Below, piece after piece: positions 1-11,965 of a stretch of 64,000 nucleotides of DNA (position 1 is its first letter; the number at the start of each line of letters is the position of its first letter). The notes under the pieces are model-generated. The model did not search any database, was not told the DNA's origin, and was given only the letters and a program-made list of their open reading frames with translations. Position numbers and translations under genes: made by a program. This DNA comes from Bostrychus sinensis (Eukaryota; Chordata; Actinopteri; Gobiiformes; Eleotridae): the NCBI GenBank assembly GCA_020698575.1, contig CM036251.1, positions 33,979,288 to 34,043,287 of the forward strand. Reading direction: 5' to 3'.

Positions 1-758
1 TCACTTCATTACTTTGATTTCTTACTGAGGAGCCATCCAAGTGTAATATTAACAATATTCAATGTTCTACTGTTATCCACTTTTGGAATTGCTGTTTTTG
101 TAGTACTTTCAGTTACTTCTAGTTTCCTAGAAGAAACCTAGTTCTCTTTTTAGCCCTAACCATCCTAGATCAGCCTGGAATGTAAATAAACAACAACACG
201 CCACTGTTCAAGCAGCACTGTGAGAGATCTGATCTTTTTCAGAGGGCTTGTCTTCCCAAAAAGTCAACAGTAGCTGTGGTTTCAATGGCTTTCTTTGTTT
301 GTGCACACAAACGCACAATAATGACAGAGGAGCTAAATAAATTACACGGACTAAAAAGGTTTGAAAACGCTGGGTCGAGAGCTTGCTGTAGGAACTTGTG
401 GCTGGTCTGTCTGAATAGAGTGGCGTGTGCCCATTATCGAGCACGTGAGCCAGCGCTGCCTCAAACCGCTCTGCTGCTGCGAAACAAACAGAATTCCTCC
501 TATTCTTATTCTAATGAGCTTCCAGGACAAAAATGATGCACACAGGAGTAGAAGGAGTGACAGGGGCAGGCGCTAGAGGCCCCCAAATGGATCCATTAGA
601 CTGAACCAAGACGAGACATGGGGCCACAAGAAAGAGTAATCTAGTCTTTGAATCCACCTTAGGTCAAAGCTGCTTTGTTCCATGACCATTCAGCACAAAA
701 AATAATCCAGGTCACAAACCAAGGGGAACTGAACTATTCTAACAGCTTTCTCATGAGG

Positions 759-851
759 AGGGCTGGGTACTTTTCAGATTTTTTCGATACCAGTAGTTTT
801 ATAACTTTTCTTTTGATACCACAAAGGTATTGTTTAATGGTACCCAGCCCT
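759..851. mobile_element. Mini-MITE with 12-bp inverted ends
   Basis: A 93-bp element with perfect 12-bp terminal inverted repeats, AGGGCTGGGTAC at the left and GTACCCAGCCCT at the right. The interior has several GATACC/GGTATC boxes. It is a very short relative of the GATACC-rich elements at 5959-6289 and 55543-55868. It looks like an internally deleted non-autonomous DNA transposon. No clear target-site duplication is seen. Confidence 0.6.
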
Positions 852-2267
852 ACGAGTGAGTAGTGCAGGATAGGTCTGGGTACTACAGGACAGGCCATAG
901 CCATAAGATAAATACAGCATTCCACTTCATAACTGAGAATTCTGAGAACACCTGTGGGTAAAAAGGGGCCCCAAAGCTGCTGCTATTACAGTGATGAACA
1001 AGCTGTAATGTTTATTTATGGAGCCATATTTAATGTAATTGGTTCATTCTGTTTCTGTTTCTATTTTTACCTCATAGTACTCTTTACATTTTTGTAAATC
1101 CAGTAAATCCATTTAGTGATTCTTTTAGTTTTTTTTTTCTTTTTTAAGCTATTGTTCTCTATTGATTGAAATGTTTTCTCTGTTTTTAGTTGTTTGTATT
1201 GTTTTCTTTAATTAAATTGTCTGTTGTTTCGTTGTATTGTTGTCTCTGAAGGTGCAGCTGGGCCCTGTACTCTCTACTCTCAACACTGCAAAGCAAATCT
1301 ACTTATGGGTACAAATAAAGTAACCTGAACACCTTCCAATGGGTGGAACGACTACAAGAGCTAACAACTGGCTATAGACTGCAAAGAACATTCACTTGAA
1401 CATTCAGTTATAGTGAATTAAAGCCTTAGACTAGTTTCCAAACGAGGCGTTTACAGTATTCAGATGTATGTAAGGCTTAGTTTACTGCTGCACCAACCAT
1501 TCCATCAAATGCAGCTTATTGCAGTGTCTAAAATGAATATTAAAAAAATACTACTTTTAACTATTCATGCCTGCATCATGCCAACTCCCAACTCTGCCAG
1601 ACCCAAAGGAGAATAAGCACCAGGATGTGAAATTCCTGTGCATGGGAACACGAGCCGATTTGGATATATTCGCTTCATAGCAAGTCACTTCTTTCCAAGC
1701 ATTTACAATGCTATACTTTTTCATTGATTACATTTTCCACTCTGATCATACAACTTTTAAAGGAGAGTTCAACTGGCTTTCAAAAACTAAATTTATTTAA
1801 AGTCAACTTCCTCTGCTGCCTTAAATGCTAGATTGATTACATGCCTGGCAGAGGAGTTACAACAGTGGAGAGAAAAAAGTAAGCCAAAAACCTCAGGCCT
1901 GGAGCCACTGAGCCCTGAAACTGAGAACTGTGACATGAGCTGAGGACAGAAGATCACAGAAACCATCACAGCTGCAATGGTAGAGCTACAGCTCAAGACT
2001 CGCCACACATGACTTATTGACCCTTATGCTGTTTTTAGCTGAGCTTAAACACATATCTCACAAAGCTGAACCTACTTCATGCATGTATCTGTATCTGGGT
2101 GGTTGATGCCCAATTTTTTGTAATCAATTGAAAAGATTTGCCAAATGATGTTTTTCCTACTCCAAAATTCCATCAGCAGTTCAACATAGGGTCTACTACG
2201 CATTCTTTAAAGTTTTAGACAGAAGTTGTGTGTTACTTTTTTCTATTTTAACATTAAACTGTTAAAT

Positions 2268-2875
2268 GTCCTGCGGTGTGACTGTAACATTTTTAAAATA
2301 CAAAATACAAACATTCCTAAAATTATAAAACCACTAGCTGCTGGGACAGTTGCTAACGTTTTCAGCATAATGTCAATTTTTTTTTTTTTTTTTTACAAAA
2401 ATAACACTTTTAACTACACCTGAATCCTACAATAAAAATTTAAATAAGTTCCATCGTGTCAAAATGGTGTCCTGCAGTGTGACATCAAAAATCAGTTTTT
2501 TTAAAGTAGCAACAACACCTACATGACCCATCTGTCATTTATAGATCAGACAGAGCTCTGGAGTTAAGGCTGTGGGCCAAAAGCAAAAAGGAACTGTTTT
2601 TTTTTTAATTATTATTATTTTTTATTAAAAACATGTGTCTGTCAAAGACTGAACATGTGCCTGTTAGGTGTCCTGTGGTGTGACAGCTGTATTTTTCACA
2701 TCTGTCACACCAAAACAAAATTCTGAATGTTGAAAATCACATTTTATGATGGGACAGGGATATATTTATTAAGTTCAGGGATTTATTTATTAAATTAGCA
2801 AAACAGATATGTTGAATAATTTATGACAAGAATTCAAATGGTCAAATTGTGGTGAATGTCCTGCTGTGTGACAGG
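2268..2875 (+). repeat. 201-bp periodic GTCCTG..GTGTGAC motif
   Basis: The motif GTCCTGCGGTGTGACTGT at 2268 recurs with small changes at 2469, 2670 and 2858, giving spacings of 201, 201 and 188 bp. Inverted versions (CTGTCACACC near 2701, AGTCACACCACAGGA near 2880) lie between or after copies. Sequence between the motifs is AT-rich and only weakly alike. It could be a decayed satellite-like tandem array or a transposon with subterminal repeats. I do not recognise the family. Confidence 0.5.
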
Positions 2876-3813
2876 AAAAAGTCACACCACAGGAAAACCA
2901 CAGAAAAAACTGAGTTAAACTTAAAATTTTGAATTGCTCATGAAAAGTTTTCTTTACACTTTGTATAAAACTGATTTATATTCGAAACTATCATTTAATA
3001 TTTTTTTACATTTAACTTCAAAGTTGTCTCACACGACAGGTGTTACGTCTCCAAATGTTAACGATCCATTTACAAACCGGGTTCAGATGATGTCTTTTTT
3101 AACCTTGTTTTGAACAAACACGTAAGCCAATAACCAAATATGGATTTTTGCTAATAAGTATGTCTCTAAATACAGGTTTTCATGTTTTTCTGTTTACATG
3201 TTACTTAGTGGCCTCTTCACATCAAACCTGCAACCATCAATATGGGTTATATCCCCACAGTCTGTCTTATGCCAATCGCATCATCCCCCACTAACGGCTT
3301 CATCTGGCCACCCCCCACTGACAGTAACAGCTCCCTCATTAATGCCCCATCGGCCGGCCCAGGGACTGTTGGTGAAGGGGGAGGGAGCCTGAATTCTGCA
3401 AAGCAATTTGAATATGTAATGTGCCAGCTGAGATATAATCACCAAATTCCATTTAGTGATTTCAGCGCAGTAGAAATGACACACACTTAACATTGCTTCA
3501 CAGAATGACTCTTAGAAGCAGATTTATCAGCTGCTCTACACTTAGAATTCTGTTGACACATATTATTTGTGTTGACACATCTCAGAGTATGAGAAAAAAA
3601 ATGCACAGCTCATGTATTTCAGAGCTTATAACATAAAAACTACCACTTCATTTTCAGAAACAGTGCATTCACATGCCAAGAGAAAAATTAACTGGTGCCT
3701 TAGTCTCACTTATGGAACTTTTAAAATGGCATTTCAAGCACTTTAAGCATGCTCCAGAGCACAACAGCTCCAGGGCACAGCAGACATATTCCACATGGAC
3801 ACACAAGAAGAAA

Positions 3814-3851
3814 ACAACAAACAAACAAACAAACAAACAAACAAACAAACA
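3814..3851 (+). repeat. (AAAC)n microsatellite
   Basis: Roughly nine uninterrupted AAAC units. Confidence 0.85.
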
Positions 3852-4010
3852 TAAAGACCGGTGCCATTTTAGATAACTGAAGATTCTCAAGCATTGGCTT
3901 ATAACTCTAAACAACAATGCACAGTGTTAACTTTATGGGGTTAATTGGTCACTGAGACCTACAGTAATGGAAAGGCAAACCTGTTTTGGGGTTACCCATG
4001 TAAAACCGCC

Positions 4011-4587
4011 CCGTACCAACACGACCCGTACCAACACGACCCGTACCAACACGACCCGTACCAACACGACCCGTACCAACACGACCCGTACCAACACGAC
4101 CCGTACCAACACGACCCGTACCAACACGACCCGTACCAACACGACCCGTACCAACACGACCCGTACCAACACGACCCGCACCAACACGACCCGCACCAAC
4201 ACGACCCGTACCAACACGACCCGTACCAACACGACCCGTACCAACACGACCCGTACCAACACGACCCGCACCAACACGACCCGTACCAACACGACCCGTA
4301 CCAACACGACCCGCACCAACACGACCCGTACCAACACGACCCGTACCAACACGACCCGTACCAACACGACCCGTACCAACACGACCCGCACCAACACGAC
4401 CCGTACCAACACGACCCGTACCAACACGACCCGTACCAACACGACCCGTACCAACACGACCCGTACCAACACGACCCGCACCAACACGACCCGTACCAAC
4501 ACGACCCGTACCAACACGACCCGCACCAACACGACCCGTACCAACACGACCCGTACCAACACGACCCGTACCAACACGACCCGTACC
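4011..4587 (+). repeat. 15-bp minisatellite, about 38 copies
   Basis: A nearly perfect tandem array of CCGTACCAACACGAC. The only variation is a T/C change that gives CCGCACCAACACGAC in seven units. Because the unit is divisible by three and lacks stops in several frames, long spurious reading frames run across it on both strands (for example repeats of YQHDP, TRTNT, GTGRV, VLVRV). The C-type units are units 11, 12, 17, 20, 25, 31 and 34, so the 17/20 pair recurs 14 units later as 31/34, hinting at a higher-order duplication of about 210 bp. No coding role is supported. Confidence 0.95.
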
Positions 4588-4877
4588 CCGAAATGAGCCT
4601 AACACAAACACTAACACAACAGGCTGTTCCCTGAGGTTTACCACATCCTCCCACCTCCTCTCCCTCCTCAAACAAGCCTGTCCCCCCAGTGACCCACTAA
4701 CCTGGTCAGCAGCCTGAGGGTACAGTGAACCCTGCCCCACCATGCATCGACCACAACAACTAACCCTTTCAGCTTTTTTTTTTTTTTTTTTTTAATGAAA
4801 CGGGACAAATTCTCTTCCTCAAAATACTACAATGGTTAGATGCAAATAAAGTTGTATACATACAACATATAGTTGTA

Positions 4878-5020
4878 TAGAGGTTGACTGATATGGGTTT
4901 TTCTATGGCCGATGCTGATTTTTTAAAATTCAGAGCAGCCGATGGCTGATAAACACTGCCGATTTATTTATTTATTTATTATTTTTTGGACCGATATGAA
5001 AGGCTGATTTTCTTTTATGA
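4878..5020 (+). mobile_element. MITE fragment (GACTGATATGGG type)
   Basis: Begins with GAGGTTGACTGATATGGG and carries several CCGAT/GCCGAT boxes, a pattern common in short non-autonomous elements of teleost genomes. No right terminus was found. Confidence 0.4.
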
Positions 5021-5958
5021 AAGAAATTAATTTAATATAGCCATTTGTTTTAGTAATGCTTATTAAAACGGAAACAAATGTGTAAGAATTGACAGTAAGA
5101 ACAGTTAAAAATGAGTGTTTTTGAGAAAACCATTAAGGCAATCTCAATCAGAGCTTGGGGAGAGCTACAAAATGCATTTGGATTTTTTGTTCTGTGAGGT
5201 TCTATGCCAGAGAAATCAGCAAAATCTTTTTATTGACATTTTGAGCTTTTCAAGCCAAGATAAAGTGATTTTGGATGTTTCCTATGAACTGCAAACTGCA
5301 AAGCCCAAACTGCTCCAAAATGGTTCAACCCAGAGAAAAATAATTTTGTTTTCCCTGAACATTTTCAAAATGTTGTCTGCAACTCACATTTTACATTAAA
5401 ACAAAACAAATATTTAATTTCCTGTTTACTTAAAAACAAAACGCTATCACTCAAAATATTCTTTTTGTGCACAAAGGAAGCAGGTACCTATGAATTTGAT
5501 CGGATACATACACATGTTGGTTTCCCAGTAGTCAAGTGATTAATTAAATTTGACTAATGTAGCTTAGGTGGAATTCATAAAGTACTTGGGGAGCTACTTG
5601 GACAGTGGTTGAGAACTACTGGCTGGAGACCCCTGCTCTAAAAGCACACCTGAAATTCTCATTCCAAGAGCAAACCATCCTTAATGTGCCTCAAAGCAAA
5701 TCTGTCTAATTGGAGCATTCTGTTTCTGAGACATTAGGAAGAAGACAATGGAAACATCTTACCCCCTGGGTCCCGGTGAAGCAGATCGCCGGCGGCTGTG
5801 AGAGTGACGCCTGCAGAGAGACGGAGATGGTCATTCAAACAAATAACTCACTGGAAATACAGTATTTGTTATTAAAAATCACTGGGAGGAGCCTGTCTGA
5901 CCCTTTTCTGTACAGGTCTGCTCTTAAATCATCTGTGGGTCTCAACTTTGCCCTTGTT

Positions 5959-6289
5959 TATTCAGATTTTTTTGATACCAGTTCTTAAATGATACCTGCT
6001 TTTTAAAACCAGTGCCTGAGCCACACTTTTTCTGATACCTATGGTGAGCTAATTCATCTTCTACAATCAGAAAACACACACATATTTGGAGCAAAATATT
6101 TAGCTGTAAGGTAAAACCAGTAGTTTGTATGATTTATTCTGTTATTTATTTGATTGCATGCAAAGGAACATTAAAGGTACCACTAGGTACTGAACCTTGC
6201 CATTGAATAAAAATTATTTTTTCGATACCAGTAGTATAGTAACTTTTCTTTCAATACCATAAAGGTATCATTTAACAATACACAGCCCT
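5959..6289 (+). mobile_element. GATACC-rich MITE
   Basis: Carries repeated TTTGATACCAG and AAGGTATCA boxes and ends in ACAGCCCT. A reverse-complement relative lies at 55543-55868, sharing the internal stretch TAGGTATCAGAAAAAGT and the neighbouring GAATTAGCTCACC. The 93-bp element at 759-851 looks like a short derivative. Confidence 0.55.
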
Positions 6290-7309
6290 CCTGATAAATG
6301 ACCATTAGCTGCTGGTATTATAATTATGCAAAGAATTGCAATAAACAATTTGATTCAATAGAAAATCTGTCAGTTTCTTTGGAGGTTGTGGTGATTAAAT
6401 GAAATTGTAAAAGCCCTCTTTTACAATTTCTTGTATCAAAGCAGTATTTTTAAATCATACAATATACCATTTAGAGACACACCAGAAGTATGAATGTGAT
6501 TGACAGAGGGCTCTTAATATATTATTAATGCTATGGGAAAATGTGGGTCCTAGTGAAGCACAAGGTTATGATTTTCTTCATCGCTGGCTCATTATATTCC
6601 TAACAGTCAAACCAAAATGATGCAGAACCACCTTATCAGCTAAAGAAGACAAGTTAGGACTTGAGTGCAATGAAAACACAAGTCATAGCACTAGTCACGT
6701 GAGAATAATTACATAGGGGCGGTTCCTGGAAGAGTAGTTTAAATAATGTCACTTGATTTTGCATTAGACACAACTTTATACTGGTAAACTGTTGTCACAC
6801 TTGAACTCTGAATGAACTGGAAACATTTGTAGAAGTTTTTTGAGCCTTTAAATGGTCTTAGTTTGGTTCAGTTAGCCCCACAGTCATGGAGAGGGCTACA
6901 GACAGACACTGACCCCTCCACTGAGAGGACAAACCATTAAAGGTTATTGATAAAGAAATATGAGTGTTGGAGACAAATGTCCAGAAAAACCCAGAGCAGA
7001 ACTTTGGGGAAGTTCACAGGAAGTGGACTGAGGCTGGAGTCAGAGCATCAGCAGCCTCCACACACAGACGGATCAAGACATATTTCTACAACTGTGTCAG
7101 AGCTTTTCTGAACCAGAGACAGGGTCAGCAGCATCTTTTCTAATTAAAGTTAATAGGCCTCTGTGTTTCCTGAAGTGTAAAGTCCACACAGCCTTTTACT
7201 GTAAAGCTTTTGAGAACTGCATGCTTCCTTCTGCTCACAAGCTTTATGGAAATGCTGATTTGATCATCGAGCCCACACTGCCTTAAATACCACACACTGG
7301 TCACATGAC

Positions 7310-7870
7310 AATCAATCAATCAACATTTATTTGTACAACACACAATGTGACCAAAGTGCTTTCCAATGAAATCAATAAAACCATAAAAAATGGAAATTAT
7401 AACTATAATATACAATAAAATAAAATGTCACCGTTACCAAGCAAAGATTGAGTAAATAAACTTTAAGCCTAGATTTCAAAAGCCCAACATCTGTGACGTG
7501 CGTGTATGGGGGGTGGGGGGCAGCTTGTTCCAGAGTCTGGGCCCGAATGAGCTGATTTAAAGATCTCAAAGCCCTATTTGGGTTGTGAATAGTTAATGTC
7601 TCAGCTAGGTATGGTGGGGCAAGACAACAATAACATTTTAAAATCAACTCTGGAGGCCAATGGAGTAAAAAAAGGACTGGAGTGATGTGATGATGCCTGG
7701 CTGCAGCGTTCTGTACCAGCTGGAGACGACTTGGAGACACCAACATAAAGTGCATTACAGTAGAGCTGATGACCATGATATTACTGAGACAGACCAGCAG
7801 CAAACTCTCCAGACCTGACCTGACCCCAGAGAGAATCAGAGTACTGTCCAGAGGAAGATGAAAAACAGCA
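7310..7870 (-). mobile_element. L2/Rex-like LINE 3' fragment
   Basis: The minus strand encodes a decayed C-terminal segment of a non-LTR reverse transcriptase. Visible motifs are LQLVQNAAAR, ITPVLFLLHW and LAPPYLAE, typical of the region after the RT core in L2/Rex-type fish LINEs. The 3' end is a short (TTGA)n-like tail at about 7310-7325. The coding frame is interrupted, so this is a dead, 5'-truncated copy. It belongs to the same broad group as 53285-53860, which shares the 3' ACCAAAGTGCT block. Confidence 0.7.
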
Positions 7871-7921
7871 GACCCAGACACACAGATGAGCTGCTGGCTT
7901 CTTTCAGAGCAGAACCTGGGC

Positions 7922-8145
7922 CTGCGTCTCCTGTCTGTGTCTCCTGTCTGTGTCTCCTGCCTGTGTCTCCTGCCTGTGTCTCCTGCCTGTGTCTCCTGCC
8001 TGTGTCTCCTGCCTGTGTCTCCTGCCTGTGTCTCCTGCCTGCGTCTCCTGTCTGCGTCTCCTGTCTGCGTCTCCTGTCTGCGTCTCCTGTCTGCGTCTCC
8101 TGTCTGCGTCTCCTGTCTGCGTCTCCTGTCTGCGTCTCCTGCCAC
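7922..8145 (+). repeat. 13-bp minisatellite, about 17 copies
   Basis: Tandem units of CTGTGTCTCCTGC, changing to a CTGCGTCTCCTGT form in the right half. The 13-bp period rotates the frame, so 13-residue cyclic peptides appear in several frames; none is supported as protein. It directly abuts the upstream side of the LINE fragment. Confidence 0.92.
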
Positions 8146-8949
8146 TCTGGGTATGCTCTAAAGCTCCGGTGTGGGGCGGGCTTTCCAGGGAACTGACAGA
8201 GCGCCCTGTACATTCCCACTGTGCTGCTGTCACGAGCACAAACATGGTCGGATTTGACGTCTGGGAATCATTTTTTTGTTCAGTTGTAACAAAGAGGCTT
8301 AAAGGGACACTTCATTTCCTCATCAACAACCCTGCTATTGTGGAAAAGTGTTCTTTGGAATCCACATTCAGACATTGTTCTGTGTTAAAGACTCTAAACT
8401 GAGAGTCTGTGTTGAGAATTATGTACACAAAAGTATCTAAGAGAATGACGATAATCCTTCAAAAAGCACTGCCCTGGGAAAAACAATTGCGAAAAATGAT
8501 CAGCCTGGTCTAGTGACAGTAAGTCTTAAGCTAAACATGACTCTGTTCACTCAGACAAGTCTAAACATATTTACTTGATAACTTTGTCATTATTTTTTTT
8601 GACAGAGAAACGCCAACTGAACAGGCTACCCAACATTTGACAACATTAACAAGCTGACAACAATCCGTAGCTTGCGTATTCTATTCAAAATAATGACTTT
8701 TTTCAACATTTTAAAACAGTTTAGGCTACTCGACGGGTTGGGAGAACTTAAAAGAAATCCGACTGTTATTATGACAAACAAGAAATGAAGCTTCCACGTT
8801 AACAAAACCGTTTTCAGAAGTCCACAGTCCACTCTGCTGTCCAAACTTTTACTTTTCCTGTCGATACAAGACCCGGGGGCCACTGTTTACAGCGCACTTC
8901 TTGGAGTTGGGAGGCGCTGAACGCATAAACCCAAAAAGCTGCTTCTTCG

Positions 8950-8973
8950 ACACACACACACACACACACACAC
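8950..8973. repeat. (CA)n microsatellite
   Basis: About 12 CA dinucleotides just inside ell intron 1. Confidence 0.85.
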
Positions 8974-9021
8974 ATAACACACACAACACAAGCACGCCGT
9001 AAACCCCACCATTCGCCTTAC

Positions 9022-9159
9022 CTTAAAGTTCTGGTAGGCCTCCAGGGTCCGCAGAGCCGTGTCAGTGAGCTTCACGTGGTACAAGCTCTGGTTCGGACAG
9101 GATTTGTTGATTTTCCCGCAGGAGAGTCCATACCGATGCTCCTGCCTCAGCGCTGCCAT
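9022..9159 (-). CDS. ell: ell exon 1: RNA polymerase II elongation factor ELL
   Basis: First coding exon of ELL, the nuclear elongation factor that suppresses RNA polymerase II pausing and works in the super/little elongation complexes. The 46 codons start MAALRQEHRYGLSCG and include YHVKLTDTALRTLEAY, matching the conserved ELL N-terminus (YGLSCG, FHVKLTDSALRAFE in mammals). The exon ends at a phase-0 donor, AAG|GTAAGG, at 9022/9021. The start at 9159 was chosen because it aligns with the family start and has a good Kozak context (A at -3, G at +4). An in-frame ATG at 9192 would add 11 residues. ELL2 is the alternative, but the neighbouring fkbp8 gene favours ELL, since ELL and FKBP8 are also neighbours in mammals. 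The rest of the gene is outside the window or unrecognised. Confidence 0.88.
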
Positions 9160-9310
9160 TTCTCCAACTGCACTGAAGGCTGCTGGCGACATTCTGCCCC
9201 GCACGTCACGGAGGAGAGCGCGCACGCAACGTACGCACTGTGTTTACATGCGCGCGGAGGAGACGTGACGCACTACACACATTTCTCGCGCACTACAGAG
9301 TTTTAATGCC
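9160..9310 (-). promoter_or_regulatory. ell: ell promoter / CpG-rich 5' region
   Basis: A short CpG-rich block in otherwise AT-rich DNA, immediately upstream of the ell ATG. It contains several CRE-like half sites (CACGTCAC, GACGTGACGC) and CGCGC runs. No TATA box is evident. Transcription start is not determinable from sequence alone. Confidence 0.55.
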
Positions 9311-9668
9311 CTAAAGTATAGAAACACAGATAGAACAGATGTCAGATTTAGTTTGGTTTTTTAAAGTACTCAAATATAATCCATATATGAGCTACACTGC
9401 ACTGTAAAGAGCTTTGTTTTGACCTCAGAGCGAGCACGTCAAGCACGTACGCACACCTAGGCTACTGTGCAGTTTCATACGTAAAACGGCATTGATTTAT
9501 AGATTTGTAAGTTTACTTATGACACACACAAAGACTCGTGTGTTTAAGTGCTAAAACAAAATACATAAAACAAGTCACCAACAGATTTAAAAAACAATAA
9601 CACACAAGTTACATTCTTTTTTAATTTAATGACATTGAACACAGAGGTAAACAAACTACATCTAGTGC

Positions 9669-10187
9669 CAGCGGTGGAATGTAACAAAGTAACAAAGTAA
9701 AAGTACTTAGTTACTATACTTGAGGACCATTTTCATGTATCTTAATTTTACAAGGGGTACTTTTACTTTTACTATATTACATTTTAGAGCAAGTTTTTAC
9801 TCCACTGCATTTTTGAGTTGGTTTGAAGTAAAAGTATTTAGAGTTTGGTTTGAAACCATTAGTTTTTGCCGTGTTGTCATTGTAGACACAGTACATAAGT
9901 ATAAAAGATGCAGTAAAGTAGTACTCTTCAGAAAAATCTCACCTACAGATTCAGTTTCTATTGTTTGCTCTGTTAATCTTTAGTTTTCAGCAAAATCCCT
10001 CACATTTAGCACATTCATTAGTTCTTAAATCTGTGCGAAATACTTTTATTTTTTTTACTCACAAATACATTTGAAAGTGAGTACTTTTATACTTTTACTT
10101 AAGTAGTAATTTTCATGTGATACATTTTTTGCTCCTTTATTTGTGCTTTTACTTAAGTAAAGAAATTGAGTACTTCTTCCACCACTG
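9669..10187. mobile_element. MITE with CAGYGGTGG inverted ends
   Basis: Left end CAGCGGTGGAATGTAAC and right end CTTCTTCCACCACTG are imperfect inverted repeats. The interior is rich in AAAGTACTT/AAGTAAAAG boxes in both orientations, as in a common teleost non-autonomous DNA element. No transposase is encoded. Confidence 0.65.
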
Positions 10188-10469
10188 TAGGACAAACAAA
10201 CAAACAAAAAATAAATAAAAGGAAAGGGACAAAATTAAAATTAAAATACAAGAAACAAAACAGAGAATACTGTTGTAGGTCTTAAGGGTTGATTAAAAGG
10301 TAGCATTCATTTGAATAAATGTTAATATCGTCTTTAGGGAGATATTGGAGACAGCAGGACACTTTCTTTTGCAGCAGACACAAATGGATTATATTGTTTA
10401 TAAAATGAGTTGGTATGTCCTCATAAAGAGAATCACTAAAAAGAAAAGTAAATCATGTACCCACTGCAC

Positions 10470-10495
10470 AAAAAAAAAAAAAAAAAAAAAAAAAA
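10470..10495 (+). repeat. poly-A run
   Basis: About 26 consecutive A residues; no LINE body was recognised upstream. Confidence 0.8.
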
Positions 10496-11936
10496 TCCAC
10501 CCAAAGCTTGTGAGAATAAGAATGTTGTAAGTTTAGTTACAACAGACACAGTGTCAGCAGTTTTTATGAGAGGTGACAAAGACTTCCAAAGAACTGAGGC
10601 GTAGTAAGAGCTCCCTCACCATATCTGGACTGTATCCATGGAAACGGTAAAAATTCTTGACTGAACAAGTGAAGGGGTCTGAGGGAGGTGTATTTACACT
10701 CACTCCTAGTTTTTAGATAACGTACACCTAAACATTTCTCCTTTATACAACTTCCAACTAAGTTTACCATTAGTGTTAGTGTGCTGTATTTATAGCCTGC
10801 CTGTGCAAATCATATGATGGAACGTATGAGACTTTAATGTGGTCACATCCAAACCAAACTGTGGACAATTTCTCAGCAGTTGACACAGCAGACATTGTCC
10901 ACACACGGAAAATGACCCTGAAGTACTCTTGTAGTTCAGTGATAATTGTTTTAGATTTCTCTGACCTACTTTAGTCTTCTGTCTGCTTCTGTAAATGGAA
11001 AGATGCTGAATTTACTATTGGCACAACATCAGCTCTAGATGTATCTGTGTGAAAGACTATTACAAAAATGAACCATCTACATAATTTATCAAAAGACAAA
11101 TATTTTAATTTACTGTTATATCCTTAAAACCTTTTGCAAAACAATATGCGTAGAGAATAAAGCTCTTTAACCAAATCCCCAATGCTTCTGATCCAAACCA
11201 GAGCAGTGACCTGAAATGTGCTGGGCTTTTAACAGAAAAGAGTATTCTGTTTTACATCTATTTAGAACCAAAAAAAAAGCTTCAAAAATAATAATAAAAT
11301 ACATTTCCTTAACTACTCAATCATTTCCTCTAAAGATGAGACGTAAAACTCATTTCAGTCTGATCCTATATTGTACATGAACATAACTACAGTCATGTTT
11401 GTACACTCAGTGACTGGAAAACAGAGGAAACTTTATTTAGTGTAAATCCATTAATGAAACAAACAGGAACTAAACGTTTAGAACAGATGTAAACCAGGGC
11501 TAAAGCAGGTCTAACCCAAGTCTAAACTGAGATGAATCCATGTTAAAATCAGGTGAAACATTGAAAGTAGCAACATTAAAGCAGCACTGAACCAGGTCTA
11601 AGCCAAGTGTTCATGGATCAGTGAAAAGAGTAAATCATTGTCTTTCGTGTGACAGGCCACACACAAATCACAAACTAATGAACACGGTCTGCTGTCTTTT
11701 CCTCTGTGGAAGGAACTAGAGCTTTACAGAAGTTTAGTGGAGTATTTATTATCCAAATGTAGTGAAGTAAAAATAATATGTTTACCTCAAAATACTGCTC
11801 AAGTACAGTACTCAACTAAAGTTACTGTCCACCTCTAAGTCAGGAAATACTTTTGCCACCATTTTCACATCTTAGAAAAGCATAAGCATCTGGACTTTAA
11901 AAACATGGCAAATATAAAAAAAAACCCACACATACA

Positions 11937-11965
11937 AAAACAAACAAACAAACAAACAAACAAAA
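11937..11965 (+). repeat. (CAAA)n microsatellite
   Basis: Short tetranucleotide run, similar to those at 3814 and 16518. Confidence 0.75.

Larger units (their letters stand above)
1..9021 (-). other. ell: Inferred ell intron 1 (partial)
   Basis: No coding exon could be recognised left of the ell first exon, which ends at a GTAAGG donor at 9021, so this stretch is inferred to be the 5' part of ell intron 1. Later ell exons would lie on the minus strand beyond position 1. It holds MITEs, a 201-bp periodic motif, two minisatellites and an L2-like LINE fragment, listed separately. I see nothing convincing in 852-2267, 2876-3813, 5021-5958 or 6290-7309, apart from AT-rich sequence. A small ell exon 2 in this interval cannot be fully excluded by eye. 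Confidence 0.55.

Noticed and set aside
3933..4743. Several long reading frames (200-260 codons) on both strands
   Set aside because: All are created by the 15-bp tandem repeat, whose length is divisible by three; no family similarity, splice context or promoter.
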